The notes beneath the pieces are model-generated. The model saw only the letters and a program-made list of their open reading frames with translations. It had not been told where the DNA came from and ran no database searches. A DNA stretch of 64,000 nucleotides from assembly GCF_000699445.3 (NCBI RefSeq), contig NC_067198.1, positions 42,153,691 through 42,217,690 on the forward strand, given 5' to 3'. This document shows, piece by piece, positions 26,801 to 35,420 of this stretch. The stretch is from Schistosoma haematobium. Taxonomy: Eukaryota > Platyhelminthes > Trematoda > Strigeidida > Schistosomatidae. The position numbers and the translations under genes were made by a program. Positions within the stretch are counted from its first letter, which is position 1. Each line of letters begins with the position of its first letter.

Positions 26801-27266
26801 CGCGATAGGAGGAGTAACACAGTCCATATAAACAGGTCGAAGAATATACTGGGCGAAAATAAGTGCATTTGCCGCACAACTTGCAGATCCAATTACGACG
26901 AATGTAATCCAGAAAGATAGGAAGGCAAGTAAAGGTCCGAATGTCTGGAGTATGTATATATATTCTCCACCAGATCGAGGAATAGTAACACCTAGTTCAG
27001 CATACACGATGGCGCCTTCGTCTAAATAAGATCAATAAGCGTGGTGGTTTACCTAATGCACTGAATAATCCAGTGATAGTCCACATAATAAATGACAATC
27101 CGACGGATTTAGTATGTTTCAGAACTCCGACAGGTGAAACAAATATACCAGAACCAATGATAACACCGACGACAATACTCACACCCTGTAACACTGAAAC
27201 CTCCTTCTTCAGTGTAACTGATTCAGTAGCGTTACTACTCTTGTTTTCTTTCTTGGATTTCCCCAT
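10044..27266 (-). CDS. SPRM1lc: SPRM1lc-like heterodimeric amino acid permease light chain (SLC7/LAT family), ten exons
   Basis: Joining exons 27266-27053, 27015-26773, 26739-26614, 26536-26437, 18173-18129, 17329-17197, 14776-14673, 12211-12115, 11370-11218 and 10247-10044 gives one open frame of 472 codons; every junction is GT..AG and all phases agree. Seen: the APC/LAT signature GSGIF at residues 38-42, YAELG with RSGGEY around residues 76-90, NCYSV-like HCFSVKLATK, WNYLNF, GEEGHMP and a C-terminal VWWKNKP-like VVWKNKP, with about 12 hydrophobic segments. Cys137 (YMDC) sits in the loop where family members form the disulfide to the 4F2hc-type heavy chain. Family knowledge: these light chains exchange neutral and cationic amino acids at the surface (tegument) membrane. 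The identification rests on residues and my memory of the schistosome protein, not a search. It is slightly shorter than vertebrate LATs (about 500-535), so a further 3' exon is possible. Confidence 0.9.
11218..11370 (-). CDS. SPRM1lc: SPRM1lc exon 9 (residues 355-405)
   Basis: Encodes the TM9-TM10 region, including LFDDILYLIELTGF and LLYIRRTNPQMNTSEFK, which matches the family's conserved cytosolic loop after TM10. Acceptor GCATAG, donor GTAATT. Confidence 0.85.
11786..11828. repeat. (TA)n microsatellite in SPRM1lc intron 8
   Basis: About 21 AT units. Confidence 0.95.
12115..12211 (-). CDS. SPRM1lc: SPRM1lc exon 8 (residues 322-354)
   Basis: Encodes LAFTAGEEGHMPALLSMV followed by the LTPIPS motif and the start of TM9. 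Acceptor TTTTAG, donor GTAAGT. Confidence 0.87.
14673..14776 (-). CDS. SPRM1lc: SPRM1lc exon 7 (residues 288-321)
   Basis: Encodes SFASRTMGVVGLVMPALV and GSINGEVFSISR, the TM8 segment and FGS-NG motif. Acceptor GTATAG, donor GTAAGC; phase 2 end splits an arginine codon. Confidence 0.87.
15675..16480 (-). mobile_element. RTE/SR2-like deletion derivative (third copy), SPRM1lc intron 6
   Basis: Minus strand from about 16480: a scrap of 5' UTR (CCCGGGTAAAGGCGAAGGG), endonuclease block CYAPINDSNDDDKNQF-like, ILMGDLNAKVGMDNT, NKLVIDSPISPYKEEH, then a junction straight to KDIASTVRKAAREQNIRQLY and the linker LAGKYSEPERPVMDKEDKP, ending in the RT block SGKAAGPDNIPAEALKP. Truncated at about 15675. The internal junction is the same as in the 28 kb and 33 kb copies. 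Confidence 0.8.
17197..17329 (-). CDS. SPRM1lc: SPRM1lc exon 6 (residues 243-287)
   Basis: Encodes TLPIVIILSL..LIYILTNVAYLAVLSPLEVL, the TM7 hydrophobic segment and following loop of LAT proteins. Acceptor ACACAG, donor GTGAGT. The exon ends on a codon boundary. Confidence 0.87.
18129..18173 (-). CDS. SPRM1lc: SPRM1lc exon 5 (residues 228-242)
   Basis: Mini-exon of 45 nt encoding NYLNFLTGEVKNPGR, which completes WNYLNF and the conserved NPxR loop. Acceptor TTGTAG and donor GTACGT flank it; too short to appear as an open reading frame on its own. Confidence 0.85.
18425..19850 (-). mobile_element. RTE-type LINE, decayed copy in SPRM1lc intron 4
   Basis: From right to left: endonuclease-like IDHIAIRYDWRG with DSEHAL (about 19600-19520), RT N-terminal VPTSWNESIVVPIF and NNHRGITLHP (about 19010-18930), CGRGCIDHI, an internal deletion, then RDGAI and the 3' UTR with an AAT run (18588-18610) and tail at 18425. 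Same family as 8805-9785; sense to SPRM1lc. Confidence 0.7.
18588..18610. repeat. (AAT)n microsatellite in LINE 3' UTR
   Basis: About eight AAT units inside the 3' UTR of the 18.4 kb LINE; the 8.9 kb copy has only three or four units at the same place. Confidence 0.9.
20415..21512 (+). pseudogene. CR1-like ORF1 with PHD-type finger, two in-frame stops
   Basis: One frame from 20415 to 21512 broken by TAG at 20646-20648 (original TGG of a WYHEVC motif) and a second TAG near 20901. The N-terminal part has CRYPVESGMQCDEYKG then YHEVCTNLTP, a PHD-like zinc finger. The C-terminal part (21171 on) has LLKVVFKSSNERDL, LKGSGVFIRKDLP and KRREAEKELQLRL, the nucleic-acid-binding ORF1 core. In CR1 elements ORF1 binds element RNA. 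Confidence 0.7.
21515..24039 (+). pseudogene. CR1-like ORF2, endonuclease-reverse transcriptase, copy 1
   Basis: APE endonuclease: NARSLLNKRSEL, MIAVTETWL (21602), GGGVALFIRN, LIGLVYRSP, then HAVLTFDF. RT: STGPDELHPRLLKEL, AIVSPVFKTG, FSKAFDKVPHNRLL, VSQGTVWGPLLFLLYVNDLP, and YADDVKIW near 23508. In-frame stops at 23036 (the R of YRPVSLT is TGA), 23333 and 23792, and a frameshift near 23860. The endonuclease-to-RT frame from 21602 to 23036 is otherwise long and intact (478 codons), so the copy is not very old. Confidence 0.82.
24041..26192 (+). mobile_element. CR1-like LINE copy 2, 5'-truncated and lacking the YADD box
   Basis: Begins inside the endonuclease (CEVACCKIKSRSG) and runs to the ORF2 stop at 26130 and a short 3' end with GACTGACTGACTGAAGACTG. 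Same family and orientation as copy 1 but clearly diverged in sequence. Confidence 0.8.
24043..26132 (+). pseudogene. CR1-like ORF2 copy 2 with internal RT deletion
   Basis: 24043-25600 is open: CLIIGDFNAPHINW (endonuclease), KTQGPDGLHPRLLSSL, AIVSPIFKDGQ, KYRPVSLTSIVVKLLEKII, FIDFSKAFDKVSHVGL. At about 25608 WIGNF joins directly to FRALWSLRRAFKSFDEETF in another frame. Relative to copy 1 about 435 bp are missing, including GVSQGT and YADD. The rest (PTYVRPHLEYCIQAASPCL, YRRTRGDLILAFRIF, HWNALPEQVV) is intact to 26130. It cannot encode a working polymerase. Confidence 0.8.
26437..26536 (-). CDS. SPRM1lc: SPRM1lc exon 4 (residues 195-227)
   Basis: Follows a 77 bp intron. Encodes NVESFKDPFEDSEKSPGE and GFYQGFWAFSGW, the family's TM6 region with the FWAFSGW motif. 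The donor GTAAGT at 26436 opens the 8.26 kb LINE-filled intron 4. Confidence 0.88.
26614..26739 (-). CDS. SPRM1lc: SPRM1lc exon 3 (residues 153-194)
   Basis: Follows a 33 bp intron. Encodes the end of TM4 (HCFSVKLATK) and TM5 ending YYLGKG. Without splicing, the intron would insert residues that family members lack. Confidence 0.88.
26773..27015 (-). CDS. SPRM1lc: SPRM1lc exon 2 (residues 72-152)
   Basis: Follows a 37 bp intron. Completes GAIVYAELG, then TM3 and the extracellular loop with Cys137, the expected heavy-chain disulfide position, and the start of TM4. Donor GTAAGT at 26772. Confidence 0.88.
27053..27266 (-). CDS. SPRM1lc: SPRM1lc exon 1 (residues 1-71)
   Basis: Starts at ATG 27266 and carries a lysine/serine-rich cytosolic N-terminus, TM1 with the GSGIF substrate-site motif, and TM2. 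It ends in GGT splitting a glycine codon, with donor GT at 27052. A splice-acceptor-like AG (27271-27270) after a T-rich tract lies only 3 nt upstream of the ATG. Confidence 0.9.
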
Positions 27267-27300
27267 ATTCTAAGGCAACACGAAAACAAGTACGCAATAT
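27264..27300 (-). promoter_or_regulatory. Splice (possibly trans-splice) acceptor just upstream of SPRM1lc ATG
   Basis: On the minus strand the T-rich tract CTTGTTTTCGTGTTGCCTTAG ends 3 nt before the ATG (AG at 27271-27270). This has the form of a 3' splice site. It could end a 5' UTR intron or accept the schistosome spliced leader. The sequence cannot tell which. Confidence 0.4.
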
Positions 27301-28017
27301 TCAAAACGTCCACGTGCTTTAATGCAAGCAAATAAAATATTGAAAACTTTAAATCATTTAAAGGTTAGACAATGTCCAATATCGTAAACATTCGTTACAA
27401 AGCAAGAACGGTCTGTGTTTTGATTTTTTGTTTCGATTTAGCGACTATATTATAGGAACAGACATCTACAAAACAATTCTTTGAGGTTTCAGTATCAGTT
27501 TTGGAATCTTGATTAACAATTATCTTTTAAAACGTCCACTGCATAAAACAGCAAACAAATTAAAGCTCCAACTGGTTAACTTTTTTATGTGGAAGTCGAT
27601 AGTCATATATCAAGAAACTGACTCTATACTTGTGCACATTCCTCAACCATCTTTGTGGGCTTTTGCTCAAGAGAACGAGAAAAATAAAGGCATATCGGAT
27701 GAAACATTGTTATTAACCTGCGTGAAGCATGTTCAAGTTGCCTCTAAGCCTTTTTAATGATAAATGAAATAGATTTTGGGGTTTCAGTGACAAACTAGGT
27801 TTGGACTATCTAAATTTTCAAACATAATAACATCTCTTTTGAGACGAGGGCCGGCCGATTTTATAAATTAATGGAGTTTGGGACGACCAATAACTGAATA
27901 TAAACTTGGAAAGATCCGGATATCAGTGTGACTAGTGGCCTTGATAATTTATAAGAGACTAATGTAGAACTCACTCATGTCGTAGCTCTTCTTGATTTAT
28001 TGAGAATCCCGATGAAA
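27301..28017. other. Region upstream of SPRM1lc, no clear promoter
   Basis: AT-rich interval between the SPRM1lc start and the RTE derivative. One 82-codon open frame (27509-27757, plus) has no recognisable motif. No TATA box can be assigned because the transcription start is unknown. Confidence 0.35.
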
Positions 28018-29245
28018 AACAAAGGAGGAGAATTGGTAAACAACAAGCAGCCGAAGAAAACGCTAACCAGTGAAACTAACTAAACTATTTAAACACAACC
28101 ATCAGGGTGGTAACATGTTCTTTTAGAAAAATCATAACGCTTTATGGTGAAGGCCGAAATTCTTCGACACTTATAAGGACGACGGCCAATATAAAAGTCA
28201 AAGCAGTAAACAATGTAGGTACGTGGAATATTTGAATAAGGTGGAAGCAAACAAAATGGAAAGAATCACGACGTATGTCATCCAATGTTATGCACCCACC
28301 AACGATAGCAATGACGACGATAAAAATCAGTCCTACGAGAGGCTGCAATCAGTCGTAGCGAAGTACCTAAGAAGGGACCTGACCATCCTGATGGGAGACC
28401 TGAACGCCAAAGTCGGAATGGACAACACTAGATATGAAGATATCATGGGACGACATGGACTGATTGGGATAAAGGAAAGAAAATGGGAAGAGATTTGCAA
28501 GCCTGTGTGCACTCAACAAATTGGTTATAGACAGCCCAATATCCCCATACAAAGAAGAGCATTGAAGCAGACAAGCAAAATTACGTGAAAGACATAGCAT
28601 CGACAGTGAGAAAAGCCGCAAGAGAACAAAATATCAGACAACTATATGACACGACGAAGAAACTAGCAGGGAAATACAGTGAACCAGAGAGACCAGTCAT
28701 GGACAAGGAAGACAAGCCAATCACTGAAATTCAAGGACAGATGAACGGGTGGGTGGAATACTTTGTGGAACTCTTAAATAGATCGGATCCATCGAATCCC
28801 CCGGATATTCAAGCAGTACCTACAGACCTTCCTATACATGTCAATCCACCAACGACTGGAGAAATCAGGATATCCATCAGATAAATCAAAAGTGGGAAAG
28901 CAGCGGGACCTGACATTACGGATCATTGTTGAACAATCAGCTGAGTGGAACTCGTCACTATACATCGAATTCCCTGATTATGAGAAAGAATTTGACAGTG
29001 TGGATAGGAGAACATTATGGAAATGTTCTTCGGCACTATGGAGCACCTGAGAAATTGTTAACATCATCCGGAGTTCATACAACGGACTACACTGAAAATT
29101 GATGCATGAAGCACAGCTGACAGACGCATTCCAAGTGGGGATCGGAGTCAGACAAGGCTGCTTACTCTCCCCTCTCCTCTTTCCTCTTGTGGTTGACTGG
29201 ATTGTGAAGACCTCGACATCTAAGGGAAAGCACGGAATGTAATGG
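28018..29245 (+). mobile_element. RTE/SR2-like deletion derivative, left arm of inverted pair
   Basis: 5' UTR-like start (GAGGAGAATTGGTAA; CGCTAACCAG), a GTWNI endonuclease start at about 28230, then direct joins that skip parts of the endonuclease: IQCYAPTNDSNDDDKNQSYE, ILMGDLNAKVGMDNTRYED, then EEH-type junction to KDIASTVRKAAREQNIRQLY, linker, a second RT gap at GKQRDLTLRIIVEQ, then FPDYEKEFDSVDRRTLW, VRQGCLLSPLLFPLVVDWIV. Ends near 29245. Encodes no complete domain. Confidence 0.85.
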
Positions 29246-29249
29246 AATG

Positions 29250-31039
29250 TCGTCGTCAAAGTAGAATAATTATTTGAGAAGTATACGTAATAAGTAATTT
29301 TCGGAATTGATATATTGTTGGTTCACCACAACACTAATTACAACCTAAATGTCTGAAGAGTGGAAACAATCCAGATTTATAAACGTTAAAAATACTCGGA
29401 TTTTATTGATAAGAAGCAATTTTCCCCAAACGAATTTTAAGAATAAAAGTTTGGTGGTTGTTAGAAATTGGTCACATTCCGATAAGTTGAGGACAGCAAA
29501 ATCTCTGATTCTGAAATACTTTTTAAGCACGACCCCGGCTTGTTTGGAAGTCTAGCGAATAAACTGATGACTTAAGTCATCGTTGGGGTAATCTTGTTAT
29601 AACTTCATAGACTTGGTGACCAGATGATCAACTTCAAGGAACTTCAAACTTGACTGCGCAAACTGGTTGTTACATCAGTAAGCGAAGGAATTTGTAATGT
29701 CAATGAAATATCACGTGCCAGAGCTAAATATTCCGGCAGTTAGGACACTGATTATTTTTCAATATTCGTCAAGGTCAAGGACAACAGACACGCGCCAATC
29801 AGTTGCAAGCCATGCACTGGCACATGCTGTTGCATTCCGTTTCTTCTACTTATTCATACTATTATATTTCTGCGATAGCGTTGTTCGTGCTATACAGTTA
29901 TAAAAGAAGGCATAGTAGCTGGATAGGAAAAAAGACTAATCTACGTTATATTAACCATGAGGTGTGAATTTGACGCAAACAGAACATTACGCCCGTCTGA
30001 AAACAGCTCTTGATCATCTACATATGTCGATCACATTGGTGATCTACACTGGTTACCAAGTCCTTAAATAGCGCAACATTTTATGATTGCAAACTTTATT
30101 ATGGTGTTCGCTACCTAATGTTTTGTTCGCCTTCGTCACATGAGTTTGTCAATTACTGAAAACATTCGCCATCTTATCGTGATATTAATTTTTATTAGAA
30201 CTTAAGCAACTAGTTTGATAGATGAAAATAAATAATGGACTAAGATCGTAGTCGGCTACAATGTTGCTTTAATAAATACTGTCAGCATATAAATGTTCCT
30301 GTGTAATATATTTGTTAATATATCAACCACTCGTAAGTATAGTAACAGGGCAACGCAAACACACATCTACTTGTAAAGTATGCACATAATTTAGGTAAGG
30401 CTGGACTATAGAAAACGTATTGCATATGTACGAAGTAACCAGGTACTTCATTTAACGCTGGAAATTAAGCCTTATGCGTCAGCCTTTTACAAAATAGACA
30501 CGTTATCTGTACCTTCTATACTTCATTCACATCGACGATCACCATTTTTACCAATATTTACTATCACACGTTAACTCACGATTCGACTTACCTATTACAA
30601 GTATGTCATTTAAATCTGATTTTCTGTATATTTAGATGGAATACGGGCCTAGTAAGTATGTGAACGAGCTCTACAACTGTTCCGTGGTCCAAATAAAGAT
30701 CTGCTACAACAACCAGTCCCGATTCTTTCATATAGAAAACGAGAGGAAATCATCAGAAGCATTTGGGTTAGCCCAATTTTGAACACAAATATCGATTCCT
30801 GTTTTACTTGTCGTTTCGTTTTGCCGTAGACGTAAACTTTATGATAGATTAGTGGGATTATCTTCAACACAAACTTCACACGAATATATTTATTTTCTTG
30901 TTGCACAAGCTTCGTGTTGAGATCATTATTTCATCGTTTATATTATACTAAGGTATTGGTCATGCACCATATGTTAGATTTAATACAGAGTAAAAGCCTG
31001 AAATATAAGCACAATTTGTCTGTAGTAGAGATAGATACT
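29250..31039. other. AT-rich loop of the inverted repeat, no gene seen
   Basis: No coding motif or repeat recognised between the left RTE arm and the gypsy gag remnant. Short open frames here lack conserved motifs. Confidence 0.4.
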
Positions 31040-32190
31040 GTTATGTCTACAAACGTCGGACTCCCAAAACTTAATCGTTGTGACCCCGAGTTGCGTTTTG
31101 CTGAACTAAAGCATTATTTTTTATGCACAATATTAAATCGAAGGTAATTCGCTTCCGAGATTTATTTTATCTGATCATTCTATTAGTTACCAAAGAATTC
31201 CGCGACTTTATTTCGATCCACTAACGTCACAACCATACGCCACTTTAATATGTGAGATAAAGACTCATCTACCTTTGTCAGACGGCCAAAGAATCCAAAG
31301 GTGTCCCCAATTAGGAGCATCAGGTGGTAGGTCAACATTACAGTTCTGACGTCACCTTTAAGTCTTAGCGAACGATAATACAGTGGATGAAGCAGTCCTA
31401 AAACAAGCAGGGATACAGGCACTCCCAAGCTACTTCCAACGCTGTTTGTATGCTGAAGACCAGAGCACTTCTTTATTTCAATCAGAGCTTATCGCAGAAA
31501 GAACAATGAAAAGAGGCTCCCTAAATGGATCGCCTACGATACGTCATACACAAAAAATAGAATGTTCAAAAGACCCAGTCATAGGAGAACTCCTCGCGAG
31601 TGTTGAAGGTCTCACAGTGACTGATGCCAAAATGAAAATAGGAGCAGATCACAACAACGATCAACATCTAGGTCACAGAGCAGGTCACAAAATTCCAAAC
31701 AATTTGATTTGGTGCCGAATCAACCAGGTGCAGTCAACTATGCACCAGGTCTGAACAAACTCCCAAGAATATGGAAATTGAATAACCCCATCACAGGTCG
31801 AGACTACTGAAGCGGGTTAGCTAAACGGTTAGTAGCTTTATGTTAGAAACAGAAATTCAGGCCTGAACGTTTTGATGGATAAAGTTGCAGTACTTGGTGT
31901 TATTCATGCAAACAAAACTAAGCTGTGTCCAAAAACTTCCCTAGTTATAATCCAATCTACCAATGAAACTAAAATTGCGACGCTTGAAAAAAGCGTTGAA
32001 GGTAGACTTATGGTTCAGAGGGTAATTCCTCCTGTTTTTCATCGTAGCGGATTGAGATCTGGAAATAGTTGAAATAGACATTTCAGAGAGATATGAGTTT
32101 CTGGTCTACGCTAAGAAAGGACTTTCGACATTTAGAGAAATTCCGAATCATACAAAAACGAAATTAATTCCCACCACTTCTCTAAATTAG
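31040..32190 (+). pseudogene. Decayed Ty3/gypsy gag-protease remnant inside the inverted-repeat loop
   Basis: At 31040-31147: VGLPKLNRCDPELRFAELKH, the gag start motif of gypsy elements (LPKF---DPELWF-QLE). At 31383-31754: LKQAGIQALPSYFQRCLYAE and LIAERTMKR, like gag LRQLWLQRLP..LA-IADRIME, then ELLASVEGLTV and a basic stretch. At 31872 on: LMDKVAVLGV stands where a protease has LVDTGA, so the catalytic DTG is lost; STNETKIATLEKSVEGRL follows as in protease. Not functional. Confidence 0.55.
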
Positions 32191-32214
32191 GTAGAAGTTC
32201 AAAACGCTTGATTC

Positions 32215-33660
32215 TTGATACAGTTTGATGACTTCCTCAACTTGTATCTTATCCACTTCCAACTTCCTTTCCTATTTTCTTATTCAGATAGAAGCTGGTT
32301 TGTTCTCTCCCACAGTAGGCTGTTGCTGATGGTATTCGGACATCGGGCATTGAGTAACCTGCGTAGACAATTGTTTATGAATACTTGCACTATTTTGACG
32401 ATGGCTGTCCATTGCATTCCGTGCTTTCCCTTAGATGTCGAGGTCTTCACAATCCAGTCAACCACAAGAGGAAAGAGGAGAGGGAGAGTAAGCAGCCTTG
32501 TCTGACTCCGATCCCCACTTGGAATGCGTCTGTCAGCTGTGCTTCATGCATCAATTTTCAGTGTAGTCCGTTGTATGAACTCCGGATGATGTTAACAATT
32601 TCTCAGGTGCTCCATAGTGCCGAAGAACATTTCCATAATGTTCTCCTATCCACACTGTCAAATTCTTTCTCATAATCAGGGAATTCGATGTATAGTGACG
32701 AGTTCCACTCAGCTGATTGTTCAACAATGATCCGTAATGTCAGGTCCCGCTGCTTTCCCACTTTTGATTTATCTGATGGATATCCTGATTTCTCCAGTCG
32801 TTGGTGGATTGACATGTATAGGAAGGTCTGTAGGTACTGCTTGAATATCCGGGGGATTCGATGGATCCGATCTATTTAAGAGTTCCACAAAGTATTCCAC
32901 CCACCCGTTCATCTGTCCTTGAATTTCAGTGATTGGCTTGTCTTCCTTGTCCATGACTGGTCTCTCTGGTTCACTGTATTTCCCTGCTAGTTTCTTCGTC
33001 GTGTCATATAGTTGTCTGATATTTTGTTCTCTTGCGGCTTTTCTCACTGTCGATGCTATGTCTTTCACGTAATTTTGCTTGTCTGCTTCAATGCTCTTCT
33101 TTGTATGGGGATATTGGGCTGTCTATAACCAATTTGTTGAGTGCACACAGGCTTGCAAATCTCTTCCCATTTTCTTTCCTTTATCCCAATCAGTCCATGT
33201 CGTCCCATGATATCTTCATATCTAGTGTTGTCCATTCCGACTTTGGCGTTCAGGTCTCCCATCAGGATGGTCAGGTCCCTTCTTAGGTACTTCGCTACGA
33301 CTGATTGCAGCCTCTCGTAGGACTGATTTTTATCGTCGTCATTGCTATCGTTGGTGGGTGCATAACATTGGATGACATACGTCGTGATTCTTTCCATTTT
33401 GTTTGCTTCCACCTTATTCAAATATTCCACGTACCTACATTGTTTACTGCTTTGACTTTTATATTGGCCGTCGTCCTTATAAGTGTCGAAGAATTTCGGC
33501 CTTCACCATAAAGCGTTATGATTTTTCTAAAAGAACATGTTACCACCCTGATGGTTGTGTTTAAATAGTTTATTTTACTTTTTCTGGTCAGCGTTTTTCT
33601 CAGGCAGCTTTTTATATAACGGCTTCGATTGCTTACCAAATTACCAATTCTCCTCTTTTG
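32215..33660 (-). mobile_element. RTE/SR2-like deletion derivative, right arm of inverted pair
   Basis: Reverse complement of 28018-29245 over about 1.16 kb. The translations of three frames (121, 99 and 70 residues) are identical to the left arm. It extends further at the 3' side: DWIVKTSTSKGKHGMQWT joins directly to [20 protein letters not shown] and [12 protein letters not shown], so another internal deletion is present. It ends at about 32215 without the usual 3' tail. Confidence 0.85.
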
Positions 33661-33724
33661 TGCATATTCAGATAATGGGAATATCACTGTGATCTTTCAA
33701 CCTAGATGGCAAACATATTGGCCT

Positions 33725-34190
33725 TCCTTTGTTATAACAGTACGGAATTGAGAACACTGAGCCTATATGTGCAGCAGTGTATTTGTGAGCGATAACCAAT
33801 GTGTCATGCTATCGGGAATTCAAAACGGAAACGGTAAATTTAAGATCGTGTGTATTCAATTAACTATTTTATAGTCAATTATACTAATTGCACCAGGTAT
33901 GAGAACAAATGAAAGAAATGCAAATAGTAACGAAAACTGGTTACAAAATAAGTCTGTTCCAACTACTTTCACAGTGTTACACTGTATCCAGCTTCATATC
34001 TTGGATGGATTCCATTCCAGTGAGTAGGCAATCGCTGATTTTCGGTGTTTTTTCGAACAGAAATCAGTCTGGATTTCCGATTGCTGGGGATATGTTGGCC
34101 GCTGCAAAGAGGATGAGGTTGTGGTGGGTCAGACGATATATAAACGCAGAAAGTATCAACAAAGTTAATAAAGACCAATAGTAATATTAA
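33725..34190. repeat. LTR-like fragment, weak evidence
   Basis: Starts TTGTTATAACAGTACGGAATTGAG, resembling the gypsy LTR start at 62.15 kb (ATTATAACAG..GAAATTGAG). A related stretch (AGCAGTGTATTTGTTAGC..TGTCACGCTATG) recurs at 34460 and at 58735. A TATA-like ATATATAAACGCAG lies at 34136. Ends not defined. Confidence 0.3.
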
Positions 34191-34689
34191 TATATACCAG
34201 TTAAATGTTACAAATACAATAAAAATGGGACTTTACTTAAGTTCACCCAAAATGATGAGTGTTCAGCTTTAGTCTAGTACAATAAATCCACAATTATAGA
34301 TGCTTGGTAATTCCAAACGTATCGATGAACTCTCCAGTGGTGTAATCCAAAGTAAGGTATGGTGTATTCGCACTCACAGTCTATGAATGTAAATAATATT
34401 TGTTTTAGATCTCAGCTAACTCAATCACGAATGAAAATAGAACGAGGAATGTGTGAGAAGCAGTGTATTTGTTAGCCAGCAACGGTATGTCACGCTATGA
34501 AGTATCACAACGGAAAAAGTCTTCAAGGTCATTTACTAGAACAACAGGTACAATCGTTTAATGATAAATGTACATGTAGTGAGAAATTGACAAAATAAAT
34601 ACCAATAATATTAAAAACTATTTACAAAATAAGCTTGTCAGGCCTATCTCCATAAGGTCTCGAAGAAAACGTTTTTACGCTATATAATG

Positions 34690-35420
34690 AGAGTTTGGTT
34701 TAGTATGACAATTGGAAGTAATCGAATTAATGTACTAAGAATCTTCGAAATAGTTCTATTTAAGACAGGTAGAACTAGATGAGCACAAAAGAACCTGTTA
34801 TCCTTATAATTCGTAATCAGCGCGCAACCCAATACAAAGGAATCACCAGTTAATATAAATACCACATTTAATCAGCTTTAGTTTCAGTTGAATTTTATTC
34901 TTTTCTAGGTTAAGATTAGCAACATGTTTACATAATACTTAAACATTGATCTATAAATCGACAGAACAAGCATCGTCAAAATCTCTTTGGTTTAGAACAG
35001 TGAGGCTTCTCTTATGAATGCTCGTCCTAACTATATCCACTAGGGAAGTTGCTTCTGACAGTAGACCGTTTGCAGTTGGGCGACGGAACTGACATGACTA
35101 AATGCAGACGGGTCCACCAAATCACTTAAAGGCTACTAGTGTTCAGTTGGCAAGAATGACTTGACACCATTTTTCTTATTCTTCGTGTTTTATGCCACTT
35201 TATACTAGGTGAATATGATAAATAAAAGTATTCGAATTAGTCTGTTAATTAGGAATTCCCGAAACAGTGTAACTTAAGCCGAATAAAACTGAGTGAGCAC
35301 AAACGGACGTATTGTATTTAAAATTCGAAATTAACCAGGAATCAAATACAAAACAATCATTAATTCATACTAACAAAAAGGCAACAACAGCTTAGAGATT
35401 AAAAAGCATTTTCCCTGCAC
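34690..35420. repeat. Two diverged LTR-like fragments (about 34690-34880 and 35225-35420)
   Basis: Both resemble the 151-bp repeat at 55937-56087: TTCGAATTA, then GGAATTCC, GAGCACAAA..GTA, AATTCGAAAT..CAA and AATACAAA. Strongly diverged. 35225-35420 remains similar past the point where the 151-bp repeat ends (ACAACAGCTTA against CTACAGCTTA). Confidence 0.3.

Larger units (their letters stand above)
28081..33572. repeat. Large inverted repeat: arms 28081-29240 and 32412-33572, loop ~3.2 kb
   Basis: Paired positions sum to a constant (about 61653) along the arms, with a single one-base indel where the left arm has CCCC and the right arm GGG in the GAGGAGAGG(G)GAGAG region. Arms diverge sharply at both outer ends. 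Confidence 0.85.

Noticed and set aside
10044..27266. Reading the SPRM1lc pieces as separate small genes
   Set aside because: All pieces join in phase at GT..AG sites in the order of one LAT-family protein.
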